Shown here one piece after another: positions 51,226-60,679 of a stretch of 64,000 bases of DNA. Under the pieces are notes generated by a model that saw nothing but the letters and a program-made list of their open reading frames with translations, had not been told where the DNA came from and did no database searches. Position 1 is the stretch's first letter. The number at the start of each line of letters is the position of its first letter. This stretch comes from an uncultured Bacteroides sp. (GTDB lineage Bacteria; Bacteroidota; Bacteroidia; Bacteroidales; Bacteroidaceae). The position numbers were made by a program, and so were the translations under genes. The stretch is taken from positions 1-64,000 of the forward strand of contig URYL01000006.1 in the NCBI GenBank assembly GCA_900552075.1. Reading direction: 5' to 3'.

Positions 51226-53355
51226 TAGGCTGGGAGGTAATACGACACGGTCACCCGCTTTCTGAAGCATCGGAATTTGTATCTTCTGCAAGTCTTGGTA
51301 ATGCTTCATGATTTCCTGGCACTTTTGCGGGTCGTTGTAAATGGCTGGATTGTTCAAGGCCTGCAGTGTGTGCTTCATCTCTTCTTCCACAATTGAAATC
51401 TTGAAATCAATCAGCAGACGGGGAACCAGTTCATACAACCGTTCTTCATCGGTAATGATTTTCTGTCCCTTGGAATGGTATTTGCTCAGTTGATAGCGGT
51501 CGCTGACCATTTCGGCAGCCAGTTTGCTGATATCTGCGTCGGGATGACTCAGAAAGTAGCGTTCAGCCACAAATCCCGGTTCTTGCAAGTGTGTTTCCGC
51601 TTCTTTCAGAATACGGCGGTCCAATGCACTATGAAATTGTAATTCGTCTTCCTTTAAACTTGCAGAAATACACTCTATCACCGTGAGTGGCTGTTCTTCT
51701 CCGTTTTCATTTTCCAAATAACACATGACTTTCTCGCCATAGCGGATAAGCATGCGTATCAGTGCCTGTTCCCGCTGGTAGAACACTTTCTGTTCGTTTC
51801 CTTCCAGTGGAATGTAAGAGAGGTATTCATCTGCTGAGGCAGTGGCTGTCGTTGCAGGAGCTTCCGGTTGTGCATCCGTTGAAGTTGTCGGTGAGGTCGT
51901 CGGATTTTCCTGCGGAACAGGTGATTCCTGTTTTTCAGTGGGACTGGCCGGAATGGCTGGCGATTCTGTTTTCTCCTGAGACACCTGCTGTGCCCTGAGG
52001 GCTTGCTGCTGTTTTCTTTGGTTCTCCTTGAATTTGTTTTCCTGCGCCTGTTCCATGAGTTTGGCGACGGCTTCTATTAGCACCTTCTCTTCCATTTGCA
52101 GGAGCTGGCTGCATTCACGTGTGTAAACAGAGCGGACAATGGCATCCGGAATCACCGAGATGCTTTTGACGATGCTGGAAATCAGACTGGCCCGTTTGAT
52201 AGGGTCTTTGCCCGCTTCTTCCATCAGCAGGTTGGTCTTGAACCGGATGAAATCGACTTCGTGCTCGTTGATATAAGCCTGGTAGTCGGTGGCATTGTGC
52301 TTGCGGGCAAAACTATCCGGGTCATCCCCGTCTGGCAACAGGCAGACCTTGACGTTCATTCCTTCTTCCAACAGCATGTCGATACCTCGGATGCTGGCTT
52401 TGATGCCGGCTCCGTCACCGTCGTACAACACGGTGATGTTGTTGGTGAAACGGTGTATCAGCCGTATCTGGTCGGGAGTCAGAGCCGTACCTGAGGAAGC
52501 CACCACATTTTCAATGCCACTTTGGTGCATGGAAATGACGTCGGTATAACCTTCTACCAGGAAACAGCGGTCCTGGCGGACAATTTCCTGCTTGGCAAAG
52601 TAGATGCCGTAGAGTTCCCGGCTTTTATGATAGATTTCCGACTCCGGCGAATTGACATACTTCATCTGTACGTTCTTGGTGGCCGCGCTCAACACACGTC
52701 CGCCAAAGGCTACTACTTTGCCCGATAAGGTATGTACGGGGAAAATGACACGTCCCCAGAAACGGTCGTGCAAGGAACCGTCGTCTTTGCGGTAACAGAG
52801 TCCGGTCTTGACGAGAAACTCTTCCTTGTAGCCTTTTTGTAAGGCTGTGCGGGCCAGTGCGTCCCGGTTGTCCAGACTATATCCTAACTGGAATTTCTTG
52901 ATGATGTCATCGCGGAATCCACGGCTGCGCAGGTACGTCATACCGATGCGCTGTCCGTCAATGTGATTGTAAAGGATGTCTTGGAAATATTCGGCAGCAA
53001 ACTGATTGACCACGAACAAGCTTTCACGCAGACTGTGTGCCTTCTTCTCTTCTTCGGTCAGTTCGCGTTCCTTGATTTCGATGTTGTATTTTCTGGCCAG
53101 CCATTTCAGCGCCTCGTAGTAGGAGAGCTGTTCGTGCTCCATGATGAAATGCACCACGTTGCCTCCTTTTCCGCAACTGAAGCATTTACATAATCCCTTG
53201 CTGGGCGAGACACTGAACGAAGGGGTCTTTTCGTTGTGAAACGGGCATAGTCCGATGTAGTTCACCCCTCTTCGGCGAAGCGTGACAAATTCGGATACCA
53301 CATCTACTATTTGTGCCGCATCCAATATCCGGTCTATGGTGGCTTGGTCTATCAT
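51223..53355 (-). CDS. dnaG: DNA primase
   Basis: This 710-residue protein makes RNA primers at the replication fork. It has an N-terminal zinc ribbon (CPFHNEKTPSF, CFSCGKGGN; near residues 37-65), the RNA polymerase domain with TOPRIM (EGYTDVISMHQSG, VLYDGDGAG) and a C-terminal helicase-binding region. Between them lies a long low-complexity linker rich in Gln, Pro, Thr and Ser (about 445-510), which makes it longer than the usual 580-650 residues. The start is firm. It lies 56 bp downstream of the PAP2 gene in the same direction. Confidence 0.97.
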   Translation of the reverse strand: MIDQATIDRILDAAQIVDVVSEFVTLRRRGVNYIGLCPFHNEKTPSFSVSPSKGLCKCFSCGKGGNVVHFIMEHEQLSYYEALKWLARKYNIEIKERELTEEEKKAHSLRESLFVVNQFAAEYFQDILYNHIDGQRIGMTYLRSRGFRDDIIKKFQLGYSLDNRDALARTALQKGYKEEFLVKTGLCYRKDDGSLHDRFWGRVIFPVHTLSGKVVAFGGRVLSAATKNVQMKYVNSPESEIYHKSRELYGIYFAKQEIVRQDRCFLVEGYTDVISMHQSGIENVVASSGTALTPDQIRLIHRFTNNITVLYDGDGAGIKASIRGIDMLLEEGMNVKVCLLPDGDDPDSFARKHNATDYQAYINEHEVDFIRFKTNLLMEEAGKDPIKRASLISSIVKSISVIPDAIVRSVYTRECSQLLQMEEKVLIEAVAKLMEQAQENKFKENQRKQQQALRAQQVSQEKTESPAIPASPTEKQESPVPQENPTTSPTTSTDAQPEAPATTATASADEYLSYIPLEGNEQKVFYQREQALIRMLIRYGEKVMCYLENENGEEQPLTVIECISASLKEDELQFHSALDRRILKEAETHLQEPGFVAERYFLSHPDADISKLAAEMVSDRYQLSKYHSKGQKIITDEERLYELVPRLLIDFKISIVEEEMKHTLQALNNPAIYNDPQKCQEIMKHYQDLQKIQIPMLQKAGDRVVLPPSL

Positions 53356-53411
53356 ATCGGGAGGCGAAAATAATAAAAATAAGTAGAATGTGCAACGCCT
53401 TTTCAGGCGAT

Positions 53412-54977
53412 TCAGAACATGAACGCGATGGAAGCTCCGAAAGTAAGGTTATGCATTGGTGTTCGTTTGCTGTAGGAGCGTGCTTTGCGGTTTCCTTCTT
53501 CATCCACCCAGGAATTTTTCAAGTCATAAGTCAGTCGGGGAGAGGCAAAGTCATAGTCGCAATACAGGCGCAGGGCAGCATCCTCTTTGTAACGGTAGGT
53601 CAGGGAAACGCCCGTACCCAGCTTGAACGTGGAGCTTTTCCGGATGTGCAGAAACTCTTCATCCACAAACGTGCTGTGCAGGAGTTCGTGGGTGGTCAGG
53701 CCTTCCTGTTGGAGATAATATTCCACATCTTCTTTGTAGAACCGATTGTAGGCTTCCTGACTCACCTTTTGCCGGTCGAAGATGTCGGGGTTGATGCGGG
53801 AGACTGAGTTCAGGGTAAAGTCGGCATTCATCCGTCGGCCGACCAGCAGTTTGCTGCCCAGTTGGAAGTGGCGACTTAGAGGATACGAGAAATAGGCTCC
53901 CAAATCGATGTCGCAAAAACCCAAATGGTCCGATTCCAGTCCGTCGAGTAGGAACATGTTGACCGGAGCTCCTTCCTGCAGGTCATTGTCCAGGTCAAAG
54001 TGTCGTTTGTTTTCTTCCGGGATATCAGCTATCACCGGCAAGGTAGCCACTTTCAGGCGGCCTCCCAGTCCGAGGTAGGCATTGAAAAAGTAGGCTCCTT
54101 CCACGCTGACTACCGTGGCAGTCCCTGTCCGCAGGTGCATGCCCAAGGGAGATCCATGTTCCGTATCATAAAGTTCGGCAGTACGCAACACAGAAGGTGC
54201 AGTGGCTACTCCCATATTGAAGCTCAGGAAAGACGGTGCGTCATAAAGGGTGTAACTGGCATTCTGTGCAAGGCCGGTATGCTTATGCTTGAAAATCAAG
54301 TCGGAAAAGAAATATCCCAGGTCGGTGGAAATCATTCCGATGCCGGCACCCACCAATACATCACCAATCCAGTGGCGGTTGTTCAGTTGTCGGGTTACTC
54401 CGGTCAGGCCAGCCAGCGTGTATCCGCCGATGCTGTACCACGGGCTGATCATGCCGTATTCCTTGTGCAGGATAGTGGCGCACATAAAGGCGGTGGCGGT
54501 ATGTCCCGAAGGAAACGAGTTGTTCGAGGAATTATCCGGACGGAGTTCCTTGGTGGTATGTTTCAGGGTGTTGACGAATCCGGCCATGAGGGCAGCCGAA
54601 AAAACATTGCTGACAGTCAGTTCTTTCCACGAACTGCGTCCTTCTACTCCCGCCAGTTTCATTCCCCACGTAGCAGCCAGTGGTACATACTGGGTATAGT
54701 TATCATATTTCTGGTGAAAGTTAGGTTCGAAACGGTTACGAAGGGTACGAAAATTCCGGTTTTCTCCTTTCACAACCAGTCCGGCGGCAATAAAGGGGAT
54801 ACCCATGTACGAGAAATTTCTGCGGAATTGGTCTTTCGCCTTAGACGTGGATGTTTCTCTGGCTTGCGAGGCAGAGAAGATGGAGTCGTGACGCACAAGG
54901 CCTTCCGGCAGGCGAGCCTGCAAGGGATGACAAATCAGGGGCAGGATAAAAAAGAATAACAGGGTATTGGTTCTCAT
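53412..54977 (-). CDS. PAP2-family phosphatase fused to a predicted outer-membrane beta-barrel
   Basis: The 521-residue protein has a signal peptide (about 1-21) and a PAP2 phosphatase domain (about 80-245) with the full motif set: KHTTKELRP (K-x6-RP), FPSGHT and RHWIGDVLVG (S/R-x5-H-x3-D). Residues 250-521 form a beta-strand-rich region of alternating hydrophobic pattern ending FGASIAFMF with a terminal Phe, like an outer-membrane barrel. Such enzymes remove phosphate from lipids or lipid A; the added barrel would place activity at the outer membrane. It has its own -7 box (55017-55024). The lipid substrate is unknown. Confidence 0.8.
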   Translation of the reverse strand: MRTNTLLFFFILPLICHPLQARLPEGLVRHDSIFSASQARETSTSKAKDQFRRNFSYMGIPFIAAGLVVKGENRNFRTLRNRFEPNFHQKYDNYTQYVPLAATWGMKLAGVEGRSSWKELTVSNVFSAALMAGFVNTLKHTTKELRPDNSSNNSFPSGHTATAFMCATILHKEYGMISPWYSIGGYTLAGLTGVTRQLNNRHWIGDVLVGAGIGMISTDLGYFFSDLIFKHKHTGLAQNASYTLYDAPSFLSFNMGVATAPSVLRTAELYDTEHGSPLGMHLRTGTATVVSVEGAYFFNAYLGLGGRLKVATLPVIADIPEENKRHFDLDNDLQEGAPVNMFLLDGLESDHLGFCDIDLGAYFSYPLSRHFQLGSKLLVGRRMNADFTLNSVSRINPDIFDRQKVSQEAYNRFYKEDVEYYLQQEGLTTHELLHSTFVDEEFLHIRKSSTFKLGTGVSLTYRYKEDAALRLYCDYDFASPRLTYDLKNSWVDEEGNRKARSYSKRTPMHNLTFGASIAFMF

Positions 54978-55016
54978 TGCTGCTCAGGGGTTAAGGAAGT
55001 ACATCGTAGGGAGCGG

Positions 55017-55024
55017 CAAAGATA
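55017..55024 (-). promoter_or_regulatory. Predicted -7 box of the PAP2 gene
   Basis: TATCTTTG on the minus strand, 40 nt before the ATG. The rest of the 250-bp gap to mdh shows only the mdh terminator. Confidence 0.5.
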
Positions 55025-55173
55025 GTGCTTTCAGGAGGAATGTCAAGAAGAAACCGATGTACATGGGAAGAAGCTAAATTGTTTATATTTAGCACATTAA
55101 GTTTTTTCTCTATGTACAAGCTGAATGTATGGGGGCGGATTCTTCGCATGGAGTGGCTATAGGCCAAGGTGCA

Positions 55174-55208
55174 TAAAAAAAGGAGACTGAATATCAGCCT
55201 CCTTTTTT
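55174..55208 (-). terminator. Terminator of mdh
   Basis: GGAG-A-CTGA pairs with TCAG-C-CTCC (one mismatch) around ATA and is flanked by runs of A and T. It is read on the minus strand just after the mdh stop. Confidence 0.75.
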
Positions 55209-55227
55209 ATATCAATGGAATATCCGA

Positions 55228-56229
55228 TTATTTGATGTTCGGGTTCAGTTTGTTCCATTCAGAGATAGCAGGAAGAACGCCCATTGCGATTACTTCGTCA
55301 CGCAATTCGCACAAGTGAGCATAGCTCTTGTCCAAAGCAGCCTGTTCTTCCGGAGTTCCGTTCAAAGCAGCGCAGTGGCAACCGTCAGCTGTGATTGAAG
55401 TTTCCCAAGCCATCATGATGTGGTCGTACTTATCATTTGAGATATAAGTACCAGCCGGCCAACGGAAAGCTTTACCACCCATAGCAGCACCAATCATTTC
55501 GATAGAAACGTATGCCGGGCTCTGGAATGAAGAACGGCCACGCAAGTTGATGATGTTGGCACCACCTTTTGTTACTTTCTGCTGGATTTCAGCCCACTGT
55601 TCTTTAGTCAGAGCGTCAGTACCGATCATGTCGATCAACGGTTTGCCGTTCACTTTTGCAGTTGAAGCAAATACAGCCATCTGTTCGCCGTGGCCACCGT
55701 AAGTACGGCAGTTTTCAACAGCGTCCATAGATACGCCAAAGTGTTTTGCCAATTCGCTGCGCAGACGAGTAGAGTCAAGAGCAGCCAAAGTAGTAACCTG
55801 GCTCGGTTTCAAACCAGAATACAACAATGTAATCAAACCAGTGATATCAGCCGGGTTGAAGATTACTACGATGTGTTTTACATCCGGGCAGTACTGTTTA
55901 ACGTTCTTACCGAATTCTTCAGCGATGGCAGCGTTACCTTTCAACAGGTCTTCACGAGTCATACCAGCTTTACGAGCAGCACCACCTGAGTTTACGATAT
56001 ATTTAGCACCAGTCAGCGCTTCTTTGATATCTGAAGTGAAAGTGACATTCACACCTTCGAAACCGCAGTGGAACAATTCTTCAGCAACACCTTCCAAACC
56101 TGGAGCGTACGGGTCGTACAAGCAGATGTTAGGAGTTAAGCCCATCATGATGGCAGTCTGAGCCATGTTAGAACCGATCATACCGGCAGCACCAACAATG
56201 GTAAGTTTTTCGTTTGTTACAAATTCCAT
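55228..56229 (-). CDS. mdh: Malate dehydrogenase
   Basis: The 333-residue NAD-dependent enzyme interconverts malate and oxaloacetate; in Bacteroides it serves the reductive branch to succinate and propionate. It has the Rossmann motif VGAAGMIGSNMA (near 12), the mobile-loop arginines GGAARKAGMTREDLL, an IVVIFNPADITG segment and the catalytic His in YGGHGEQMA. It is a Bacteroidales-type sequence, longer at the C-terminus than E. coli Mdh (312 residues). Codon use suggests high expression. The promoter is at 56291-56298. Confidence 0.93.
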   Translation of the reverse strand: MEFVTNEKLTIVGAAGMIGSNMAQTAIMMGLTPNICLYDPYAPGLEGVAEELFHCGFEGVNVTFTSDIKEALTGAKYIVNSGGAARKAGMTREDLLKGNAAIAEEFGKNVKQYCPDVKHIVVIFNPADITGLITLLYSGLKPSQVTTLAALDSTRLRSELAKHFGVSMDAVENCRTYGGHGEQMAVFASTAKVNGKPLIDMIGTDALTKEQWAEIQQKVTKGGANIINLRGRSSFQSPAYVSIEMIGAAMGGKAFRWPAGTYISNDKYDHIMMAWETSITADGCHCAALNGTPEEQAALDKSYAHLCELRDEVIAMGVLPAISEWNKLNPNIK

Positions 56230-56290
56230 AATTCTTATGTATTTAAGTTATGTATAAAAGTGTATAAGTCTTTGTTCTTTTTGTTCGATG

Positions 56291-56298
56291 CAAAGATA
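56291..56298 (-). promoter_or_regulatory. Predicted -7 box of mdh
   Basis: TATCTTTG on the minus strand with TTCG 20 nt upstream. It predicts a leader of about 55 nt before the ATG. Confidence 0.55.
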
Positions 56299-56525
56299 GG
56301 AAAGTTATCATTGAAAAACGAATCTTTGTTCCGGGAAAAATAGGGGTAAAAGAGAGGATTTCCAGCAATTACGGAAAAATTTCACTATTTTTAGATGTCA
56401 ACCCCTGATTTTGTAAAGAGTAGGTTACATTTTTCTCTGTCGATGTCAGCATGGTTTCTTTTCTATGTGTTTCCCGGAAGATTTTTTTCTGTTTCTTCTA
56501 TGTTTTGTATGAAACTTTCTTGTGA

Positions 56526-56619
56526 ATTCTCTGTCCCACACTGTGGGATACAAAAACCACAGTGTGGGATACATATTTCACAGTGTGGGATATAAAAACC
56601 ACACTGTGGTACAGAGAAT
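56526..56619. repeat. 94-nt palindromic repeat element, copy B
   Basis: It has ends ATTCTCTGTCCC and GGTACAGAGAAT with four 21-nt-scale units between, each with CACTGTG/CACAGTG and GGGATAnAAA, colinear with copy A at 15186-15280. It lies in the 510-bp gap between mdh and the cls-like gene, followed by that gene's promoter. Other bases of the gap (56300-56525) hold nothing that I can support. Confidence 0.8.
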
Positions 56620-56697
56620 ATGAAAGGCTGGAAGAATTTAGGAATAAGGCGATTTGGAAGAATCGTTGGTCATTCTTTCAATTCTATATTGGAAGTC

Positions 56698-56728
56698 ATT
56701 GTGATTTCTGAAATATTCCATATTTTTG
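56698..56728 (+). promoter_or_regulatory. Predicted promoter of the cls-like gene
   Basis: ATTG, 19 nt and TATTTTTG, the same arrangement as at 15388-15418. The start site would be only a few bases before the ATG at 56740, implying a very short leader and excluding the in-frame ATG at 56620. Confidence 0.6.
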
Positions 56729-56739
56729 CCCCAATGACC

Positions 56740-58032
56740 ATGAAGAAGATGAATTTGAAACTGTATATATTATGGTGGATGCTGGCCGTATGCTGTATCT
56801 TCCCACTGGAGGCACAGGAACAGGAAGAACCTGCCCTTCAGGAAGAAACGGATACGGCGGAAGTATATCTGCCTTCCGACTCTTTGTTTGCCCGTTTTTT
56901 GGAGAACAAGCATATTCCAATTACTTCCTGTAACCGGATGACGCTGCTGAAAAGTGGGCGCAGCAAGTTTGAACATCTGTTTGAGGATATCAAGAAGGCC
57001 GAAAAGTATATCCACCTGGAATATTTCAATTTCCGGAGCGACTCCATTGCCAAGGAATTGTTTACGCTGCTGGCGGAAAAAGCGAAGGAAGGAGTGGTTA
57101 TCAAGGCGCTTTTCGACGATTTCGGCAATTTGTCGAACAGTCGTCCGTTGCGGAAAGAACATTTGAAAATGCTGGCCGACCGAGGTATTGAAATGGCGCG
57201 TTTCAGTCCCATCCGTTTCCCATACGTAAACCATGTGTTTTGCCGTGACCATCAGAAGATTGTGGTCATCGACGGTAAAGTGGGTTATACGGGCGGAATG
57301 AACATTGCCGACTATTATATTAACGGCCTGCCGGGAATCGGGGCATGGCGTGACATGCACATCCGCATAGAAGGCCCGGCAGTGAAATACCTGGAAGAAG
57401 CGTTTCTAGGGGTGTGGAACAAGGAAACTCATGAAGGTCTGGAGGAAAGTGCGGTAGTGCCCGACAGTTTCTGCGTGGGCTCCGGACGAAGAGTGGCCAT
57501 TGTGCAGCGCATCCCGAAAGTATGTCCGGAAATCATGCGGGAAGCTTACATTACCGCCTTGGATGCGGCGGAACATAAGGTACAGATTATCAATCCTTAT
57601 TTTACTCCTACCCGCAAAGTCAGGAATGCCATTAAGCGGGCTGCCAAGCGTGGGGTCCGGGTGGAAATTATGATTCCTGGCAAGTCGGACATTTCGTTTA
57701 CGCCCGATGCGGGCTTTTATATTGCGAACAAGCTCCGTAAGTCTGGTGCGCATATCTATGTGTTCAATGGAGGATTCCATCATTCTAAAATCATGATGGT
57801 GGACGAACGTTTCTGTACGGTAGGAAGTACCAACCTGAACAGCAGGAGTCTGCGCTATGATTATGAAATCAATGCATTTATTCTGGACCTGCCTACTACG
57901 GCCGAGCTGGGGGAGGTCTTCAGAAATGACAAGCTCAACAGTACGGTCATGACGCGCGAGGAATATAGAAAACGTGGCGTGTGGCGACGTTTTGTGGGCT
58001 GGTTCGCACATTTGTTCACGCCGGTTATATAA
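56740..58032 (+). CDS. Cardiolipin synthase-like phospholipase D protein
   Basis: The 430-residue protein has an N-terminal signal anchor (LKLYILWWMLAVCCIFPLEAQ) and two phospholipase D active-site motifs: HQKIVVIDGKVGYTGG (near 170) and HHSKIMMVDERFCTVGS (near 345), each H-x-K-x4-D. These define cardiolipin synthases, which join two phosphatidylglycerol molecules or a related pair. The double membrane span of E. coli Cls is missing, so it may face the periplasm. ATG 56749 is an alternative start. It is a single gene, 105 bp before holB. Confidence 0.85.
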   Translation: MKKMNLKLYILWWMLAVCCIFPLEAQEQEEPALQEETDTAEVYLPSDSLFARFLENKHIPITSCNRMTLLKSGRSKFEHLFEDIKKAEKYIHLEYFNFRSDSIAKELFTLLAEKAKEGVVIKALFDDFGNLSNSRPLRKEHLKMLADRGIEMARFSPIRFPYVNHVFCRDHQKIVVIDGKVGYTGGMNIADYYINGLPGIGAWRDMHIRIEGPAVKYLEEAFLGVWNKETHEGLEESAVVPDSFCVGSGRRVAIVQRIPKVCPEIMREAYITALDAAEHKVQIINPYFTPTRKVRNAIKRAAKRGVRVEIMIPGKSDISFTPDAGFYIANKLRKSGAHIYVFNGGFHHSKIMMVDERFCTVGSTNLNSRSLRYDYEINAFILDLPTTAELGEVFRNDKLNSTVMTREEYRKRGVWRRFVGWFAHLFTPVI

Positions 58033-58072
58033 TAATAAGGGAGAATATGCCCTGAAACTACGATTTTTTTCT

Positions 58073-58080
58073 TATTTTTG
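58073..58080 (+). promoter_or_regulatory. Predicted -7 box of the holB operon
   Basis: TATTTTTG fits TAnnTTTG; no -33 TTTG is seen at the usual spacing. The leader to the holB ATG would be about 50 nt. Confidence 0.45.
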
Positions 58081-58137
58081 TCCGATTATATGGGAATAAT
58101 AGCCCTGAAAAGAACCTGATTTTTTAACTGGAACCGC

Positions 58138-59268
58138 ATGTCGTTTTTTAAGGATGTAATCGGACAAGATGAAGTGAAACAGCTTCTCATCCACAACGTT
58201 CGGAGTGGAAAGATGCCTCATGCCCTGTTGCTTACGGGGCCTGCCGGTAGTGGAAAACTGCCGATGGCCCTGGCGGTGTCGCGCTATCTGCTTTGTCGTC
58301 ATCCGGGAGAGGACGATGCATGTGGGCAGTGCAGTTCGTGCAAGATGATGGACCATCTGGCACATCCCGACATGCACTTTGCTTTTCCGGTGGTGAAAAA
58401 GAAGGTGGGACGCGACGTGGTGTGCGATGAGTTCCTGCCTCAGTGGCGTGAGATGCTGGAGCGGAATCCGTATGCCGACCTTCAGGAATGGATGCGGATG
58501 ATGGATGCCGGCAACCAGCAACCGCAGATTTACGTGCGTGAAAGCGACGAGATTCAGCGTAAACTGTCGCTGAAAGCCAGTCAGGGCGGATATAAGGTGA
58601 TGCTCATTTGGTTGCCGGAGAAAATGAATGTGGAGTGTGCGAACAAGTTGCTGAAACTGCTGGAGGAGCCTCCTTTGAAGACAGTATTCCTGCTGGTAAG
58701 CGAAGAGCCCGGCTTGCTGCTGCCCACTATTTTGAGCCGGACGCAGCGCATCCATCTGAAACCTCTTCCCGAAGCGGATATTGAACACTATCTGAAGGAA
58801 CGGTATATGCTGCCGGGGGAAGATGCCCGCGACATTGCGCACCGTTCGGCGGGAAGCCTGTTGAGGGCAGTGGAAAACGTGCATCTGGGTGAAGAGAACA
58901 GACTCTGTTTTGAACTTTTCGTGAACCTGATGCGTACGGCTTACAAGCGTGACATACGTAGCTTGAAAGCCTGGAGCGAACAGGTGTCCGGGATGGGACG
59001 TGAGCGTCAGAAGAATCTGCTGGAATATTGCCAGCGGATGGTGCGTGAGAACTTTATCTGCAACTTCCGACAGCCGGATATGGTGTACTTGAGTCCGGAA
59101 GAGATGCAGTTTGCCACCCGTTTTGCGCCTTACATCAACGAGCGGAACATTTTTTCGGTGACCGGACTGCTGGAAGAGGCACAGCTCCACATCGAGCAGA
59201 ACGTCAATCCGAAGATGGTCTTTTTTGACATGGCCTTGAGAATGATTGTAGAAATGAAACAACAATAA
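58138..59268 (+). CDS. holB: DNA polymerase III subunit delta'
   Basis: The 376-residue clamp-loader subunit begins FFKDVIGQDEVKQLL, followed by a Walker-A-like GPAGSGKLP (Leu in place of the usual Thr/Ser after Lys, as expected of a subunit that need not hydrolyse ATP), a zinc-binding CGQCSSC and the C-terminal collar region. The motif LLKLLEEPPLKTVFLLV matches the delta'/gamma family sensor region. It starts an operon with ricT (6 bp apart). Confidence 0.9.
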   Translation: MSFFKDVIGQDEVKQLLIHNVRSGKMPHALLLTGPAGSGKLPMALAVSRYLLCRHPGEDDACGQCSSCKMMDHLAHPDMHFAFPVVKKKVGRDVVCDEFLPQWREMLERNPYADLQEWMRMMDAGNQQPQIYVRESDEIQRKLSLKASQGGYKVMLIWLPEKMNVECANKLLKLLEEPPLKTVFLLVSEEPGLLLPTILSRTQRIHLKPLPEADIEHYLKERYMLPGEDARDIAHRSAGSLLRAVENVHLGEENRLCFELFVNLMRTAYKRDIRSLKAWSEQVSGMGRERQKNLLEYCQRMVRENFICNFRQPDMVYLSPEEMQFATRFAPYINERNIFSVTGLLEEAQLHIEQNVNPKMVFFDMALRMIVEMKQQ

Positions 59269-59274
59269 CAATAT

Positions 59275-60672
59275 ATGGATGATTTTAAGCTTAAGAACGG
59301 AAGCGGCCGACTTTGTTGTGGAGGCTGCGGACGACAGAATAATAAACTGAACACTTACGACTGGTTGGCCGATATCCCGGGCAATGGAGAAGAACAGGAT
59401 ATGGTGGAAGTGCAGTTCAAGAATACACGGAAAGGCTATTACAAGAACAGCAACGGCTTGCACCTGGTGAAGGGGGACATTGTGGCGGTAGAGGCCAGTC
59501 CTGGGCACGATATCGGTACGGTGACACTGACGGGACGGCTGGTGCCGTTGCAGATGCGGAAAGCCAACCTGAAACCGGATGCGGAAATCCGCCGCATTTA
59601 CCGGAAGGTGAAACCGGTGGACATGGAAAAATACGAAGAGGCCAAGTCGCGCGAACACGACACCATGATCCGTTCCCGCAAGATTGCAGAGAACCTGGGA
59701 CTCCAGATGAAAATCGGTGACGTGGAATATCAGGGCGACGGCAACAAGGCTATTTTTTATTATATTGCCGACGAACGTGTGGATTTCCGTCAGCTGATTA
59801 AGGTGCTGGCCGAGACTTTCCGAGTACGTATCGAAATGAAACAGATTGGTGCCCGTCAGGAAGCCGGACGCATCGGAGGAATCGGACCTTGCGGACGGGA
59901 ACTGTGTTGCGCTACTTGGATGACGAACTTTGTGTCTGTGTCTACCAGTGCCGCGCGTTTCCAAGACATTTCACTGAATCCTCAGAAGCTGGCCGGACAG
60001 TGTGCCAAGTTGAAATGTTGCCTGAATTACGAGGTGGATGCATACGTGGAATGCCAGAAACGTCTGCCTAGCAAGGAGATAACGCTTGAAACACTGGATA
60101 ATGTGTATTATTATTTCAAGGCAGATATTCTGAAAGGAACAATTACGTACAGTACGGACAAGAGTTTCCTGGCCAATGAGGTGACAATTTCTGCCCGTCG
60201 GGCTTTTGAGGTGTTGAATATGAACAAGCGGGGTGAAAAACCGGAGAAGCTGGATGAAGAAGCCTCTTCCCGTGAACCGCAGCGTTCAAAAGACTTGCTG
60301 GAACAGGAGAGCCTGACACGTTTTGATAAGACGAAGGCCGGACGGAACCGGAAAAAGAAAGCAAAAGGAGCTGCTCAACCGGCTAATCAGCCTGTCGCTC
60401 CGGCAGAAGCCAACAGTAACGGGCCGTCACTGGAAGCAGGGCCGAAAGAACGGGAAAACAGAGGCCCTCAGGCCAGAAACAACCGCCCGTCTCGTCCGAA
60501 GAGTAATCCGGCGCCACAGGCGGCAGCTGCGGGAAATGGACCGCAGGGAGAGGCAAATGCCGGTCAGGAATCTCGTCCGAGCCGGAGCGGAAGACGAAAT
60601 TTCCGTCGGAACAATAACAATGAGGGGAATAAACGTCCGGAACGAAACACAAATTCAGATGTACAGGCATAA
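59275..60672 (+). CDS. ricT: RicT/PSP1 (YaaT) family protein
   Basis: The 465-residue protein has a PSP1 domain (about 40-250) with the cysteine motifs GPCGRELCCATW and CAKLKCCLNYE, plus an extra N-terminal CCGGC. In Bacillus RicT is part of an Fe-S-bound complex with RicA and RicF that controls mRNA maturation. Residues from about 345 on form a long, low-complexity basic tail rich in Asn, Pro, Gln and Arg, likely disordered and possibly RNA-binding. RicA and RicF partners are not visible here. The gldH gene follows within 8 bp. Confidence 0.88.
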   Translation: MDDFKLKNGSGRLCCGGCGRQNNKLNTYDWLADIPGNGEEQDMVEVQFKNTRKGYYKNSNGLHLVKGDIVAVEASPGHDIGTVTLTGRLVPLQMRKANLKPDAEIRRIYRKVKPVDMEKYEEAKSREHDTMIRSRKIAENLGLQMKIGDVEYQGDGNKAIFYYIADERVDFRQLIKVLAETFRVRIEMKQIGARQEAGRIGGIGPCGRELCCATWMTNFVSVSTSAARFQDISLNPQKLAGQCAKLKCCLNYEVDAYVECQKRLPSKEITLETLDNVYYYFKADILKGTITYSTDKSFLANEVTISARRAFEVLNMNKRGEKPEKLDEEASSREPQRSKDLLEQESLTRFDKTKAGRNRKKKAKGAAQPANQPVAPAEANSNGPSLEAGPKERENRGPQARNNRPSRPKSNPAPQAAAAGNGPQGEANAGQESRPSRSGRRNFRRNNNNEGNKRPERNTNSDVQA

Positions 60673-60679
60673 AAAATGG

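Noticed and set aside
58072..59964. Very long open frame (630 codons) on the minus strand
   Set aside because: It is antisense to holB and ricT, both certain genes; the product is His/Gln/Arg-rich with no recognisable motif.
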